A stretch of 64,000 nucleotides of DNA, from assembly GCF_038396765.1 (NCBI RefSeq), contig NZ_CP150096.1:4881001-4945000 (forward strand), in the 5' to 3' direction. Under the pieces are notes generated by a model. That model had not been told where the DNA came from, did no database searches, and saw nothing but the letters and a program-made list of their open reading frames with translations. This document shows, one piece after another, positions 55,083 to 63,346 of the stretch. Made by a program: the position numbers and the translations under genes. The DNA comes from Chitinophaga caseinilytica. GTDB taxonomy: Bacteria; Bacteroidota; Bacteroidia; Chitinophagales; Chitinophagaceae. How positions within the stretch are numbered: position 1 is the stretch's first letter; each line of letters begins with the position of its first letter.

Positions 55083-56588
55083 TTATTTCGTGTCTTTCGG
55101 CCATTTCACGTCGAGGAATTCCCATTCGCGGATGTGCGCGGGGCGGTGTTCCTTTTTCACGATGGCGTCGAAACGGGGGATCAGGTCGGGATGTGCGGCG
55201 GCCACGTTGTGTTGCTCCGCGGGGTCGGCATCGAGGTCGTACAGCTCCCAGGGACGCGTGACATCCTGTTTCAGGCCGGTTTTCACGGCTTTCCATTTGC
55301 CCATGCGGATGGCCAGCTGACCGCCTTTTTCGGGATATTCGAAATAGAGGTATTCCCGGCGGGCGGTTTGACGGGAATTCCCTTTCATTTCCGGCAATAG
55401 CGAAATACCGTCGTTTTCCGGTGCGGCGATGCCGGCCATTTCAGCAAAAGTGGCCAGGAGGTCGTATTGCACGGAGATCAGGCCCGACGTGGAACCGGCC
55501 GGGATTTTCCCGGGCCAGCGAACGATGAGGGGCTCGCGGATACCGCCTTCGTAAAGATCCATTTTCAATCCCCTCAGTCCGGCCGCGCTGTTGAAAAACG
55601 CCGCCTGTACGCCGCCGTTGAAGGTTGCGCCATTATCGCTGGAGAAAAGGACCACCGTTTCCTCGTCGAGCCCTGCCTTGCGGATAGCGTCCATGACGAT
55701 GCCGACCTGCGAGTCGAGGTAGGTGATCATGGCGGCGTATGTGCTGAGCGGGTATTTGGCGGCGGCGTATCCGTTGTTGCCGTAGTAAGGTTGCTCGTTG
55801 AATTTGCCGACATACGCCTGCACGGCACTGTCTGGCGCCTGGAGGGAAACATGGGGCAGCGTGTAGGGCAGGTAGAGGAAAAATGGCTGGTCGCCGCTTT
55901 TATTGATGAATTCCAGCGCCTTGCCGGTCATTTTATCGATGGCGTACTCTTTCCCCGTGAACTGCCCGAAATCCTTGTCCGTGGCCGATGCGGGCTGCAA
56001 GGGCGTGTGCACGTACATCGGGGGGTTGCGGAGCGTATCGTACCGGCCGTTTTCCCAAAGGTGGCTGGGGTAAAAATTATGCGATTGTTTCTGGTCGTAG
56101 TATCCGTAGAAGTAATCGAATCCCTGATCGTTGGGGTTGCCGGTATTGTAATGCATGCCGAGGCCCCACTTACCGATGGCGCCCGTTTTATAGCCGGCGC
56201 TTTTCAGCATCCGGGCGATGGTGAGGGTGTTTTCGGGCAGGGGCATCTGTCCGCCTTCCAGCGAATCGGCGAAGCCGCCCATTTCGTAATTGCCGCGGAT
56301 GTAGCTATGCCCGCCATGCCGGCCCGTCATGAGCATGCACCGCGCGGGGGCGCAAACAGGGGTGCTCGTGTAAAAATTCGAGAATTTCATGCCCTGGGCG
56401 GCGAGTTTGTCGAGATGCGGCGTGGCGATCTTTTGCTGGCCGTAGGCGCCTACTTCGCCGACACCGAGATCGTCGGCGTAGATCAGGATGATGTTAGGCT
56501 TCCTGCCGGAGGGCTTTTTGCGCTGTGCGGCCGCTTCCTGCACGAAGAGCCCGAGCAGGAGGAGACCAATGCTTATCATACGTTTCAT
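55083..56588 (-). CDS. arylsulfatase (type I, Cys formylglycine)
   Basis: The start at 56588 gives a signal peptide (MKRMISIGLLLLGLFVQEAAAQ). Sulfatase features are clear: metal ligands Asp39-Asp40 in NIILIYADDLG, the modification site CAPAR with Cys79 (matured to formylglycine by an anaerobic or FGE-type system elsewhere), GKWGLGMHYN, and VVLFSSDNGA. The active site fits the alkaline phosphatase superfamily sulfatases. It probably works in the periplasm on sulfated polysaccharide. A longer in-frame start at 56687 has no signal and is unlikely. Confidence 0.92.
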   Translation of the reverse strand: MKRMISIGLLLLGLFVQEAAAQRKKPSGRKPNIILIYADDLGVGEVGAYGQQKIATPHLDKLAAQGMKFSNFYTSTPVCAPARCMLMTGRHGGHSYIRGNYEMGGFADSLEGGQMPLPENTLTIARMLKSAGYKTGAIGKWGLGMHYNTGNPNDQGFDYFYGYYDQKQSHNFYPSHLWENGRYDTLRNPPMYVHTPLQPASATDKDFGQFTGKEYAIDKMTGKALEFINKSGDQPFFLYLPYTLPHVSLQAPDSAVQAYVGKFNEQPYYGNNGYAAAKYPLSTYAAMITYLDSQVGIVMDAIRKAGLDEETVVLFSSDNGATFNGGVQAAFFNSAAGLRGLKMDLYEGGIREPLIVRWPGKIPAGSTSGLISVQYDLLATFAEMAGIAAPENDGISLLPEMKGNSRQTARREYLYFEYPEKGGQLAIRMGKWKAVKTGLKQDVTRPWELYDLDADPAEQHNVAAAHPDLIPRFDAIVKKEHRPAHIREWEFLDVKWPKDTK

Positions 56589-56775
56589 TGCCTGAAGATA
56601 ATACAAGGCGGCAGTACCTGTCATGATATTTCGTGGCGGCACCGGCATTTCGCGGAAAAACCCACCGGCCCGGGCGCTCCCACCCATCCCCCAAACCCTC
56701 TACCACAGGCATTTCCGGCTCATCGCCGACCTGCTGGCACAACAATCGTTCGTATAAGTCCCAAAATCCAATATC

Positions 56776-57570
56776 ATGCAATTACAAGATTCACCAACAT
56801 TCCGCCTCCAGCCACTCCCTGCCCGTACGGGCGGCGCCAGCAACGAAATCCAGCTGGTACACCTCACCCAGGGCGCCTGCCTGTTCGACCAGCAGCCCCC
56901 GGCCGCGGAAGGGCTCTATTTCATCCGCAGCGCCGCATCCGGCGAAGGCGCATTTTCCCGCGACGCGAAAGGCCATGCCTTCACTTTCACCCACGATTTC
57001 ATCCACTACATACCGCTCGTGTATGAGCTCTGCCTCCTCGGCGCCGCCGGCAAGCCCGTGCTCCGTGTGGATAACCTGCAACGGGGCGATGTTCTCCAGC
57101 TGCTCCACCTCATCCGCCTGGAATGGGAATCCGACCGGCCTTACCGGCTCGATATGATCCGCGATTACCTCAAAATCCTCCTCCGCCAGATCGCAAGATG
57201 TTTGCCCGCGCCCCGCAACGGGTACTCGGCCGACCGGAAAACGGGGCTTGTGCGGCAGTTCATTTCGCTGCTCGATCAACAGTTCATCCTCCTCAAAAAA
57301 GTGACAGACTACGCATCCAATCTCCACGTTACGGCCAACCACCTCAACACAACGTTGAAGGAGCTGACGGGCGTTACGGCGAGTGAGCACATCCGCCGTC
57401 GGATTTTGTCGGAAGCCAGGATGCTGGCCACCCACAAAGAGAATTATTCGATGAAGGAAATCGCGTACCATCTTGGGTTCGAAGACAAATCTCACTTCTC
57501 GAAGTACTTTAAGAACGCTTCGGGAATGAATTTCACCAATTACAAGAAAGAGCTGTCGATGGAAGCCTGA
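56776..57570 (+). CDS. AraC-family transcriptional regulator
   Basis: A 264-residue regulator. The N-terminal half is a cupin-like effector domain (IQLVHLTQGACLFDQQPPAAEGLYFI, FTHDFIHYIPLVYELC). The C-terminal half is an AraC double HTH (NLHVTANHLNTTLKELTGVTASEHIRRRILSEARMLATHKENYSMKEIAYHLGFEDKSHFSKYFKNASGMNFTNYKKE). It diverges from the sulfatase gene by 187 nt, which suggests control of the sulfatase/rhamnosidase pair (inference). Confidence 0.9.
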   Translation: MQLQDSPTFRLQPLPARTGGASNEIQLVHLTQGACLFDQQPPAAEGLYFIRSAASGEGAFSRDAKGHAFTFTHDFIHYIPLVYELCLLGAAGKPVLRVDNLQRGDVLQLLHLIRLEWESDRPYRLDMIRDYLKILLRQIARCLPAPRNGYSADRKTGLVRQFISLLDQQFILLKKVTDYASNLHVTANHLNTTLKELTGVTASEHIRRRILSEARMLATHKENYSMKEIAYHLGFEDKSHFSKYFKNASGMNFTNYKKELSMEA

Positions 57571-57588
57571 ATTGGTTTAAATTGCCGC

Positions 57589-58143
57589 ATGCTCACCTTA
57601 CAATTATCGCCCATACCCGAGATCGGAACAGACCGGTTATTGCTCCGCCAGATACGCCCGTCAGACGTTGACGAAGTGCTGTACCTGCGCTCCCATCCGC
57701 AGTTGATGCATTTCATTCCCCGGCCGAAAGCGGCGGGAAAGGAAGATGCGCTGGAGCTCATCAACCGGTTTACCGACATGGCGGAACGCAACGAGGGGAT
57801 CAACTGGGGGATTACGCTGAAAGGCGAAGATAAAGTGATCGGGGTGATCGGGTACGTGCGGATGCAGGCGGCCCATCACCGCGCCGAGGTGGGATATATG
57901 CTGCACGACGCTTATCATGGCAAGGGGATCCTGCGCGAAGCCCTCGCCGCCGTGCTGCAACACGGTTTCGATACGTACCGGCTGCATTCGGTGGAAGCGA
58001 TCATCGACCCGGCCAATTCCGCGAGCGAAAAAGTGCTGACCCATGCGGGATTCGTCAAGGAAGGTTTTTTCCGCGAAGCATCGTACTGGAACGGGAAATT
58101 CTCCGATATCTTCGTCTTTTCCCTGCTTTCGCCCCATCGCTGA
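57589..58143 (+). CDS. GNAT N-acetyltransferase (RimJ/RimL type)
   Basis: A 184-residue acetyltransferase with the RimJ/RimL-type pattern: IGTDRLLLRQIRPSDVDEVL at the N-terminus, VIGVIGYVRM, RAEVGYMLHDAYHGKGILREAL (acetyl-CoA binding loop) and VEAIIDPANSASEKVLTHAGFVKEG. The substrate is probably the N-terminus of a protein or a small amine. It is 18 nt downstream of the AraC gene. Confidence 0.88.
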   Translation: MLTLQLSPIPEIGTDRLLLRQIRPSDVDEVLYLRSHPQLMHFIPRPKAAGKEDALELINRFTDMAERNEGINWGITLKGEDKVIGVIGYVRMQAAHHRAEVGYMLHDAYHGKGILREALAAVLQHGFDTYRLHSVEAIIDPANSASEKVLTHAGFVKEGFFREASYWNGKFSDIFVFSLLSPHR

Positions 58144-58182
58144 CAAACAGGTTAGCGCCAAAAAATGTACATTCGCCATCAC

Positions 58183-58914
58183 ATGAGCAGAACTTTTGCG
58201 ATCGGCGATATCCACGGGGCGTACCGGGCGTTGCAGCAGATAATCGAAAGAATCCGGCCCAAAACCGGCGACCGGCTGGTTTTCCTGGGCGATTACGTAG
58301 ACGGCTGGTCCGAATCCGCCGAAACCATTGCATACATGATGGAGCTGGAGCAGCGGTACGATTGTATCTTCCTGCGCGGCAACCACGACGCCTGGTGCGA
58401 ATCCTGGCTGGCCGGCGAGCCCGCGCTGGACCTCTGGTTACAGCACGGCGGCATGGCCACGGTGGCGAGTTACGAGAAACTTTCCCAGGAAAAAAGGCTG
58501 CAGCATCTTGCGTTTTTCCGCCGTATGCGGCAGTTTTATACCGACGAGCACAACCGGCTTTACATTCACGCGGGGTTCGCGTCCATGCACGGCCCCGAGT
58601 TCGAACGGTATCAATATAATTACATGTGGGACCGTACGCTTTGGGAAATGGCGCTTTCGCTCAATCCCAAGTTAAAAACCACGGACGTACAATATCCCAA
58701 ACGGCTGCGGCTTTTCCACGAAATCATCATCGGGCACACGCCCACCACCAATTACGGCGAGTTCAGGCCCATGCAGGCCGGCAACGTCTGGAACGTGGAT
58801 ACCGGCGCCGGGTTTGCCGGGAAATTATCGGCCCTGGAGCTCCGGTCGAGGGATTGTACCCAGAGCGACACCGTCATGTACCTCTACCCCGGCGAAAAAG
58901 GCCGGAATCCCTGA
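58183..58914 (+). CDS. PPP-family serine/threonine phosphatase-like protein
   Basis: A 243-residue metallophosphoesterase with all canonical motifs: GDIHG (residues about 8-12), GDYVDG, GNHD, HAGF and GHTP. The length and the GDYVDGWSES motif suit the bacterial PrpA/ApaH-like group. Start 58183 begins directly at the conserved SRTFAIGDIHG and leaves six upstream residues of a longer frame out. It is 39 nt after the GNAT gene. The partner kinase or substrate is not known. Confidence 0.88.
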   Translation: MSRTFAIGDIHGAYRALQQIIERIRPKTGDRLVFLGDYVDGWSESAETIAYMMELEQRYDCIFLRGNHDAWCESWLAGEPALDLWLQHGGMATVASYEKLSQEKRLQHLAFFRRMRQFYTDEHNRLYIHAGFASMHGPEFERYQYNYMWDRTLWEMALSLNPKLKTTDVQYPKRLRLFHEIIIGHTPTTNYGEFRPMQAGNVWNVDTGAGFAGKLSALELRSRDCTQSDTVMYLYPGEKGRNP

Positions 58915-58921
58915 TTTTTCG

Positions 58922-58929
58922 TAATTTTG
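58922..58929 (+). promoter_or_regulatory. -7 box next to the dus start
   Basis: A perfect TAATTTTG box lies nine bases before the start codon of the dihydrouridine synthase gene and eight bases after the stop of the previous one. A start here would give a leader of only a few bases or none. Confidence 0.5.
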
Positions 58930-58937
58930 CGGCCGCG

Positions 58938-59975
58938 ATGGTCAAAATCGAACATATAACACTGCCGGAATTCCCCCTGTTGCTGGCGCCCATGGAAGAC
59001 GTGAGCGATCCGCCTTTCCGGGTGGTTTGCAAAGCCAACGGGGCCGATCTGCTGTATACCGAGTTCATTTCCAGTGAAGGTTTGGTGGGCGATTCGGCGA
59101 AATGCCGCCGCAAGCTGGATATTTTCGACGAAGAGCGCCCCGCCGGCGTTCAGATTTTCGGCGGAGATGAAGGCCGCATGGCCCAGGCCTCCGCGATCGT
59201 GGACCTCACGAAGCCGGATTTCCTCGACATCAACTTCGGATGCCCCGTAAAAGGGATCGTATCGCAAGGCGCAGGTTCCGGCGTACTGAAAAATCTCGAC
59301 CTCATGACCCGGCTCACCGCCGCCTGCGTGAAAGCCACCTCCCTGCCCGTTACCGTGAAAACCCGGCTGGGGTGGGACGAAGATTCCAAAAACATCGAAG
59401 AAGTGGCCGAAAGGCTGCAGGACGTGGGCATCAAGGCGCTCACCATCCACGGCAGAACGCGTTGCCAGATGTATAAAGGCGAGGCCGACTGGTCGCTCAT
59501 CGCCAAAGTGAAAAACAATCCCCGCATCCACATCCCCATTTTCGGCAACGGAGATATCGACAGCCCGCAAAAAGCGAAGGAATATAAAGAAAGGTTCGGT
59601 GTAGACGGTATCATGATCGGCCGCGCCGCCATCGGCTACCCCTGGATTTTCCGGGAAGTGCGCCATTTCCTCAATACCGGCCAGGAGCTCCCCGCGCCCA
59701 CGGTGGCCGAACGCGTGGCCGTGTGCAAGCAGCACCTCGATAAATCGCTGCAATGGCGGGGCGGACAGGCAGGTATTTACTCCATGCGCCGCCATTATCT
59801 CACCTATCTGAAAGGCCTCCCCGGCATCAAGGAATTCCGCAATCGCCTCGTTACCCTCAGCGATCCGGAAGCGATCAAATCCGTACTGGACGAAGTGCTC
59901 CGGAAATACGAAGGCTTCGAGATGGAAAAAGAACCCATCCAGCTCATCGATTACCACGAAAATTGCCCGATTTAA
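58938..59975 (+). CDS. dusB: tRNA-dihydrouridine synthase (DusB type)
   Basis: A 345-residue flavoenzyme that reduces uridine in the tRNA D-loop. Features: LLLAPMEDVSDPPFRVVCKANGADLLYTEFIS at the N-terminus, the Dus signature DINFGCPVKGIVSQGAGSG near residues 97-115, VKTRLGWDE, IHGRTRCQMYKGEADW, FGNGDI and DGIMIGRAAIGYPWIF. The start at 58938 (MVKIEHI) is chosen from the family N-terminus; upstream in-frame sequence belongs to the phosphatase gene in another frame. Symbol dusB is by type only. Confidence 0.93.
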   Translation: MVKIEHITLPEFPLLLAPMEDVSDPPFRVVCKANGADLLYTEFISSEGLVGDSAKCRRKLDIFDEERPAGVQIFGGDEGRMAQASAIVDLTKPDFLDINFGCPVKGIVSQGAGSGVLKNLDLMTRLTAACVKATSLPVTVKTRLGWDEDSKNIEEVAERLQDVGIKALTIHGRTRCQMYKGEADWSLIAKVKNNPRIHIPIFGNGDIDSPQKAKEYKERFGVDGIMIGRAAIGYPWIFREVRHFLNTGQELPAPTVAERVAVCKQHLDKSLQWRGGQAGIYSMRRHYLTYLKGLPGIKEFRNRLVTLSDPEAIKSVLDEVLRKYEGFEMEKEPIQLIDYHENCPI

Positions 59976-59979
59976 CGAC

Positions 59980-60414
59980 TTACTTGCAGTCGGTTTTGGT
60001 GTAAGGGGAAGGATCGAATTTGAGTTGGGCATCGTCTTTCGCGAAAACAACCACCCCGTTGGAATCTATGTCGTTGTAAAGGGCCTCGTACAGTTGATCT
60101 TCCATCATTTTGAAGACCACCGGGCGGTCGCTCGTTACGCCCTCGCTCGTGAAATGATACGTGCCCCTGAAGATATTATGGTTCAACGTACCGCTTACGG
60201 TACCCTTATTCTTGTCTTTCTCGAAGAAATTGTATTCCAGCACGCCTTTCACGTCGGTATCATCTACCACCAACTGCAACTCGAACGTGTCTTTCCCGGT
60301 AACCTTCCGGTAACAATGGGCACTGGCTTCGCCTTCGGCGGATTGGTTGGCTGACGGGGAAGACTGGCAGGCGAAAAGGATAATGGGTATGGACAGTAAA
60401 ACAGCAGTTCGCAT
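59980..60414 (-). CDS. small lipoprotein of unknown function
   Basis: A 144-residue lipoprotein (Cys16 in LFAC) with a Ser-rich linker and a beta-rich domain (FELQLVVDDTDVKGVLEYNFFEKDKNKGTVSGTLNHNIFRGTYHFTSEG). I do not recognise the family beyond a general Bacteroidota secreted beta-sandwich. It is convergent with the Dus gene (four-base gap). Confidence 0.75.
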   Translation of the reverse strand: MRTAVLLSIPIILFACQSSPSANQSAEGEASAHCYRKVTGKDTFELQLVVDDTDVKGVLEYNFFEKDKNKGTVSGTLNHNIFRGTYHFTSEGVTSDRPVVFKMMEDQLYEALYNDIDSNGVVVFAKDDAQLKFDPSPYTKTDCK

Positions 60415-60520
60415 CGGAGATTATTTTTCTAAATCTACACAAAAAAAATGAAAGCTGCTGACATAGGGTTGTCAAGCCCCGGTTTCATCTTTGTACCATC
60501 AAACCAAAAAAACTGAGATC

Positions 60521-61018
60521 ATGGCAACTATTCCCGCTTTATTGCAAGAAATGGCCCGCGAAGCCGAAACGACCCGCAAGATGCTGAGCCGCATTCCGGC
60601 CGACAAGCTCGACTGGCGCCCGCATCCCAAAAGCATGGACATGCGCACCCTGGCCGTTCATATCGCTGAGCTGCCTTCCTGGACGAAAATGGCCATCGAG
60701 ACCAATGAGCTGGATTTCGCCGGAATGGATTGGACGCCTACACCAGTGTCTAACGCCGAAGAACTGCTGGCCATCCACGAAAAGGCCCTACAGGAAGGGA
60801 TCAGCAGCCTCGAACAGGCGGACGAGTCTACTTTCGGCCAACCCTGGACCCTCCGCACGGGCGATCAGATACATGCCGTGAACCCCAAATCGGAGGTGAT
60901 CCGCATGTCTTACAACCAGATCGTCCACCACAGGGCGCAACTGGGCGTCTACCTCCGCCTGCTCGACATCCCGATCCCCGGCAGCTACGGGCCGAGCGCC
61001 GACGAGCCTTCTATGTAA
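60521..61018 (+). CDS. DinB-family protein
   Basis: A 165-residue protein of the DinB/YfiT four-helix-bundle superfamily: an N-terminal helix (LLQEMAREAETTRKMLSRIPADKLDWRPHPKSMDMRTLAVHIAELPSW with the metal-binding His of the HIAE motif), later YNQIVHHRAQLGVYLRLL with the His pair. Members bind a divalent metal and often act as thiol transferases. Start 60521 (MATIPALL) is preferred over 60491. Confidence 0.88.
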   Translation: MATIPALLQEMAREAETTRKMLSRIPADKLDWRPHPKSMDMRTLAVHIAELPSWTKMAIETNELDFAGMDWTPTPVSNAEELLAIHEKALQEGISSLEQADESTFGQPWTLRTGDQIHAVNPKSEVIRMSYNQIVHHRAQLGVYLRLLDIPIPGSYGPSADEPSM

Positions 61019-61045
61019 CGCTTCGCGCAAAACTGCATACAAACG

Positions 61046-61077
61046 AAAAGGGAAGCGAAAACGCCTCCCTTTTTTTG
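61046..61077 (+). terminator. intrinsic terminator after DinB gene
   Basis: The stem aaaagggaagcg/cgcctccctttt (one mismatch, loop aaaa) leads into seven T, 27 nt past the DinB stop. Confidence 0.8.
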
Positions 61078-61112
61078 CTTGCCTAAATTATCGTAAAGAA
61101 AGATTGAGAATA

Positions 61113-61427
61113 CTATTGTTTGTGGATCCACTTTTCGTTGATGAAGAACGTCCCGAAAGGCACGACCGACGCGCCGAGGGCGATGGCCGTTTTCTTCATG
61201 GACCATTGCAGGATGGTTTTCAGCTCGATGGCCAGCACCACGTACAGTACGAACAGGAGCCCGTGGGCCATGCCCAGCTGCTTATTGAGCCAGGGCTCTT
61301 CGAAAAAGTATTTTAACGGCATGGAAATGAAGAGGATCGCCAGGAAGGAAATCCCTTCCAGCCATGCGATGATCCTGAAACGTTTGATGGACCGGGCGCT
61401 TTTCTGCGCTTCCTGTTGTTTTTCCAT
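61113..61427 (-). CDS. DUF3817 membrane protein
   Basis: A 104-residue protein with three membrane helices (FRIIAWLEGISFLAILFISMPLKYF, MAHGLLFVLYVVLAIEL, KTAIALGASVVPFGTFFI) and the motif GMAHG. This fits DUF3817. No function is established. Confidence 0.85.
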   Translation of the reverse strand: MEKQQEAQKSARSIKRFRIIAWLEGISFLAILFISMPLKYFFEEPWLNKQLGMAHGLLFVLYVVLAIELKTILQWSMKKTAIALGASVVPFGTFFINEKWIHKQ

Positions 61428-61476
61428 GGCGCAAACCTACGCCGGAATCCCGTTCCGAAATATGATTATGATCAGT

Positions 61477-63312
61477 TTACCGGTAACCGGCCGCCTGCAG
61501 GGTAAACAATTCTTCGTACCGCCCTTTTTTGGCGATCAGCTCCTCGTGCGTACCGATTTCCAGCAGCTCCCCGCCTTCCAGCACCAGGATGCGATCTGCC
61601 ATGCGCACCGTGGAAAAACGATGGGAAATGAGGACGGCCGTTTTGCCCCGGGTGAGGTCGGCAAACCGCTGGAAAACTTCGTATTCCGCACGGGCGTCGA
61701 GGGCGGCGGTAGGCTCGTCGAGGATGAGAAGCTGGGCATTTTTCATGTAGGCCCGCGCCAGCGCGATTTTCTGCCATTCCCCGCCCGACAGTTCCACCCC
61801 GTTGCTGAAGCGCCGCCCCAGCATCTGGTTGTACCCCGCGGGAAGGCGGCCATAGAGCAGATCGGCCATGCTTTTCTCCGCCGCCTGCTCGATCCGCGCC
61901 TGGTTGTCGACTTCGGCGATATTGCCCACGGCGATGTTCTGTGAAAAGGTCATCTGGTACCGCTGGAAGTCCTGGAAAATCACGCCTACCTGCATCCGCA
62001 GCTCGTTCAGATCGTATTCCCGCAGATCGTGCCCATCGAGCAAGATGCGGCCTTCAGACGGGTCGTACAAACGGGCCAGCAGCTTCACAAGCGTTGTTTT
62101 ACCGGCGCCGTTCTCCCCTACCAGCGCGAGTTTCTCGCCGGCGTGGAGCGTGAAATTGAGGTGGCGGTTGGCCCAGCGCGTGGCATTCAGGTATTTGAAG
62201 CCCACATTCTCGAACACGAACCCTTCGCGGATGGGGTTCGGGAAAGGCCGCGCTTTCACAGGCTGCGTGATCCGGGGCGAAATCTCGAAAAACTCGAACA
62301 GGTCGCGCAGGTAAATGGCGCCCTGCGTTACGCTGGTAAACCGCATCAGCACGCTTTCCAACAACCCGCGCAACTGCCGGAACGATCCGCCGAGGAACGC
62401 CAGGTCGCCGATGGTGAGCTGCCCGCGCACGGTTTGCAGGATGATAATGACATACGCGGCATAATATCCCGCGCTGCCCACGAGTGAAAACACCACCGCC
62501 CAGATGTTGTAGCGGATGGACAGGGATTTTTTATCGCGGTAAAATTTATCCGCCAGTCCCCGGAAACGGTCTACCAGGTAACGGCTGAGGTTGAAGATCT
62601 TTACTTCCTTGACGGATTCGTCGCTCGCGCCGAGGAACCGGATGTAATCAAGTTCCCGCCTGGCGGAGGTTTCGCCCCATGCCAGGGCGTAAAACTTGTC
62701 GTTGAAGTGGGTTTCGGAGAAGAACGACGGCAGCACGGCCACCAGCAGCAGCAGGATGAGCCATGGACTGAAGGTGACCAGGCCGGCGGCGAGGAAGATC
62801 ATGGTGATAACGTCTTGCACCTGCGTGAGCACCTGGCTGAGGAGTTGCGTGCGGCCGGCGGTTTGCTGGCGCGCGCGTTCCAGTTTATCGTAAAAGGTGG
62901 AATCTTCGAACTGGTCGAGGTCGAGCGTGGCGGCGTGCTGCATGATGCGCACAGAGGTGTGATTGGCGACGCGCTCGCCCAGGAGCCCGTCTACCAGCGC
63001 AATGGCGCGCCCGAGCGCCCCGGAAACGACGACCAGCGCAAATTCCGCGGCCACCAGTTGCCAGAGATACGTGTAGCCGATATCTCCGGCGGATTGGGTG
63101 AGGCGTACCACCTCGTCGATGATCAGCTTGCTGATATACAGCAAACCGAGCGGCGTGGCCGATTGTGCGGCTCTCAGAAGGATGTTCCAGGTGGTCATCC
63201 AGGGGCTGGTTTGCCAGACCAGTTTAAAGAAAGCGGGTAGATTCTTCAGCGCCGCCATCCGCTGCCTGAAGCTCACATCGGGCTCTCCGGGTTTTCTGCT
63301 GGGTCTTCTCAT
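61477..63312 (-). CDS. ABC transporter, permease-ATPase fusion
   Basis: A 611-residue half-transporter. The N-terminal 330 residues carry the six-helix transmembrane domain (TTWNILLRAAQSATPLGLLYISKLIIDEV and following helices). The C-terminal 240 residues are the nucleotide-binding domain: Walker A GENGAGKTT near 395-403, Q-loop VIFQDFQRY, signature LSGGEWQ near 505-511, Walker B LLILDEPTAALDA, H-loop ISHRFSTV. It exports an unknown substrate as a homodimer. No accessory gene is next to it; it ends 50 nt from the DUF3817 start. Confidence 0.93.
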   Translation of the reverse strand: MRRPSRKPGEPDVSFRQRMAALKNLPAFFKLVWQTSPWMTTWNILLRAAQSATPLGLLYISKLIIDEVVRLTQSAGDIGYTYLWQLVAAEFALVVVSGALGRAIALVDGLLGERVANHTSVRIMQHAATLDLDQFEDSTFYDKLERARQQTAGRTQLLSQVLTQVQDVITMIFLAAGLVTFSPWLILLLLVAVLPSFFSETHFNDKFYALAWGETSARRELDYIRFLGASDESVKEVKIFNLSRYLVDRFRGLADKFYRDKKSLSIRYNIWAVVFSLVGSAGYYAAYVIIILQTVRGQLTIGDLAFLGGSFRQLRGLLESVLMRFTSVTQGAIYLRDLFEFFEISPRITQPVKARPFPNPIREGFVFENVGFKYLNATRWANRHLNFTLHAGEKLALVGENGAGKTTLVKLLARLYDPSEGRILLDGHDLREYDLNELRMQVGVIFQDFQRYQMTFSQNIAVGNIAEVDNQARIEQAAEKSMADLLYGRLPAGYNQMLGRRFSNGVELSGGEWQKIALARAYMKNAQLLILDEPTAALDARAEYEVFQRFADLTRGKTAVLISHRFSTVRMADRILVLEGGELLEIGTHEELIAKKGRYEELFTLQAAGYR

Positions 63313-63346
63313 GCGGCACTGAAGTTACGGATTTCGCGGGAATCGA

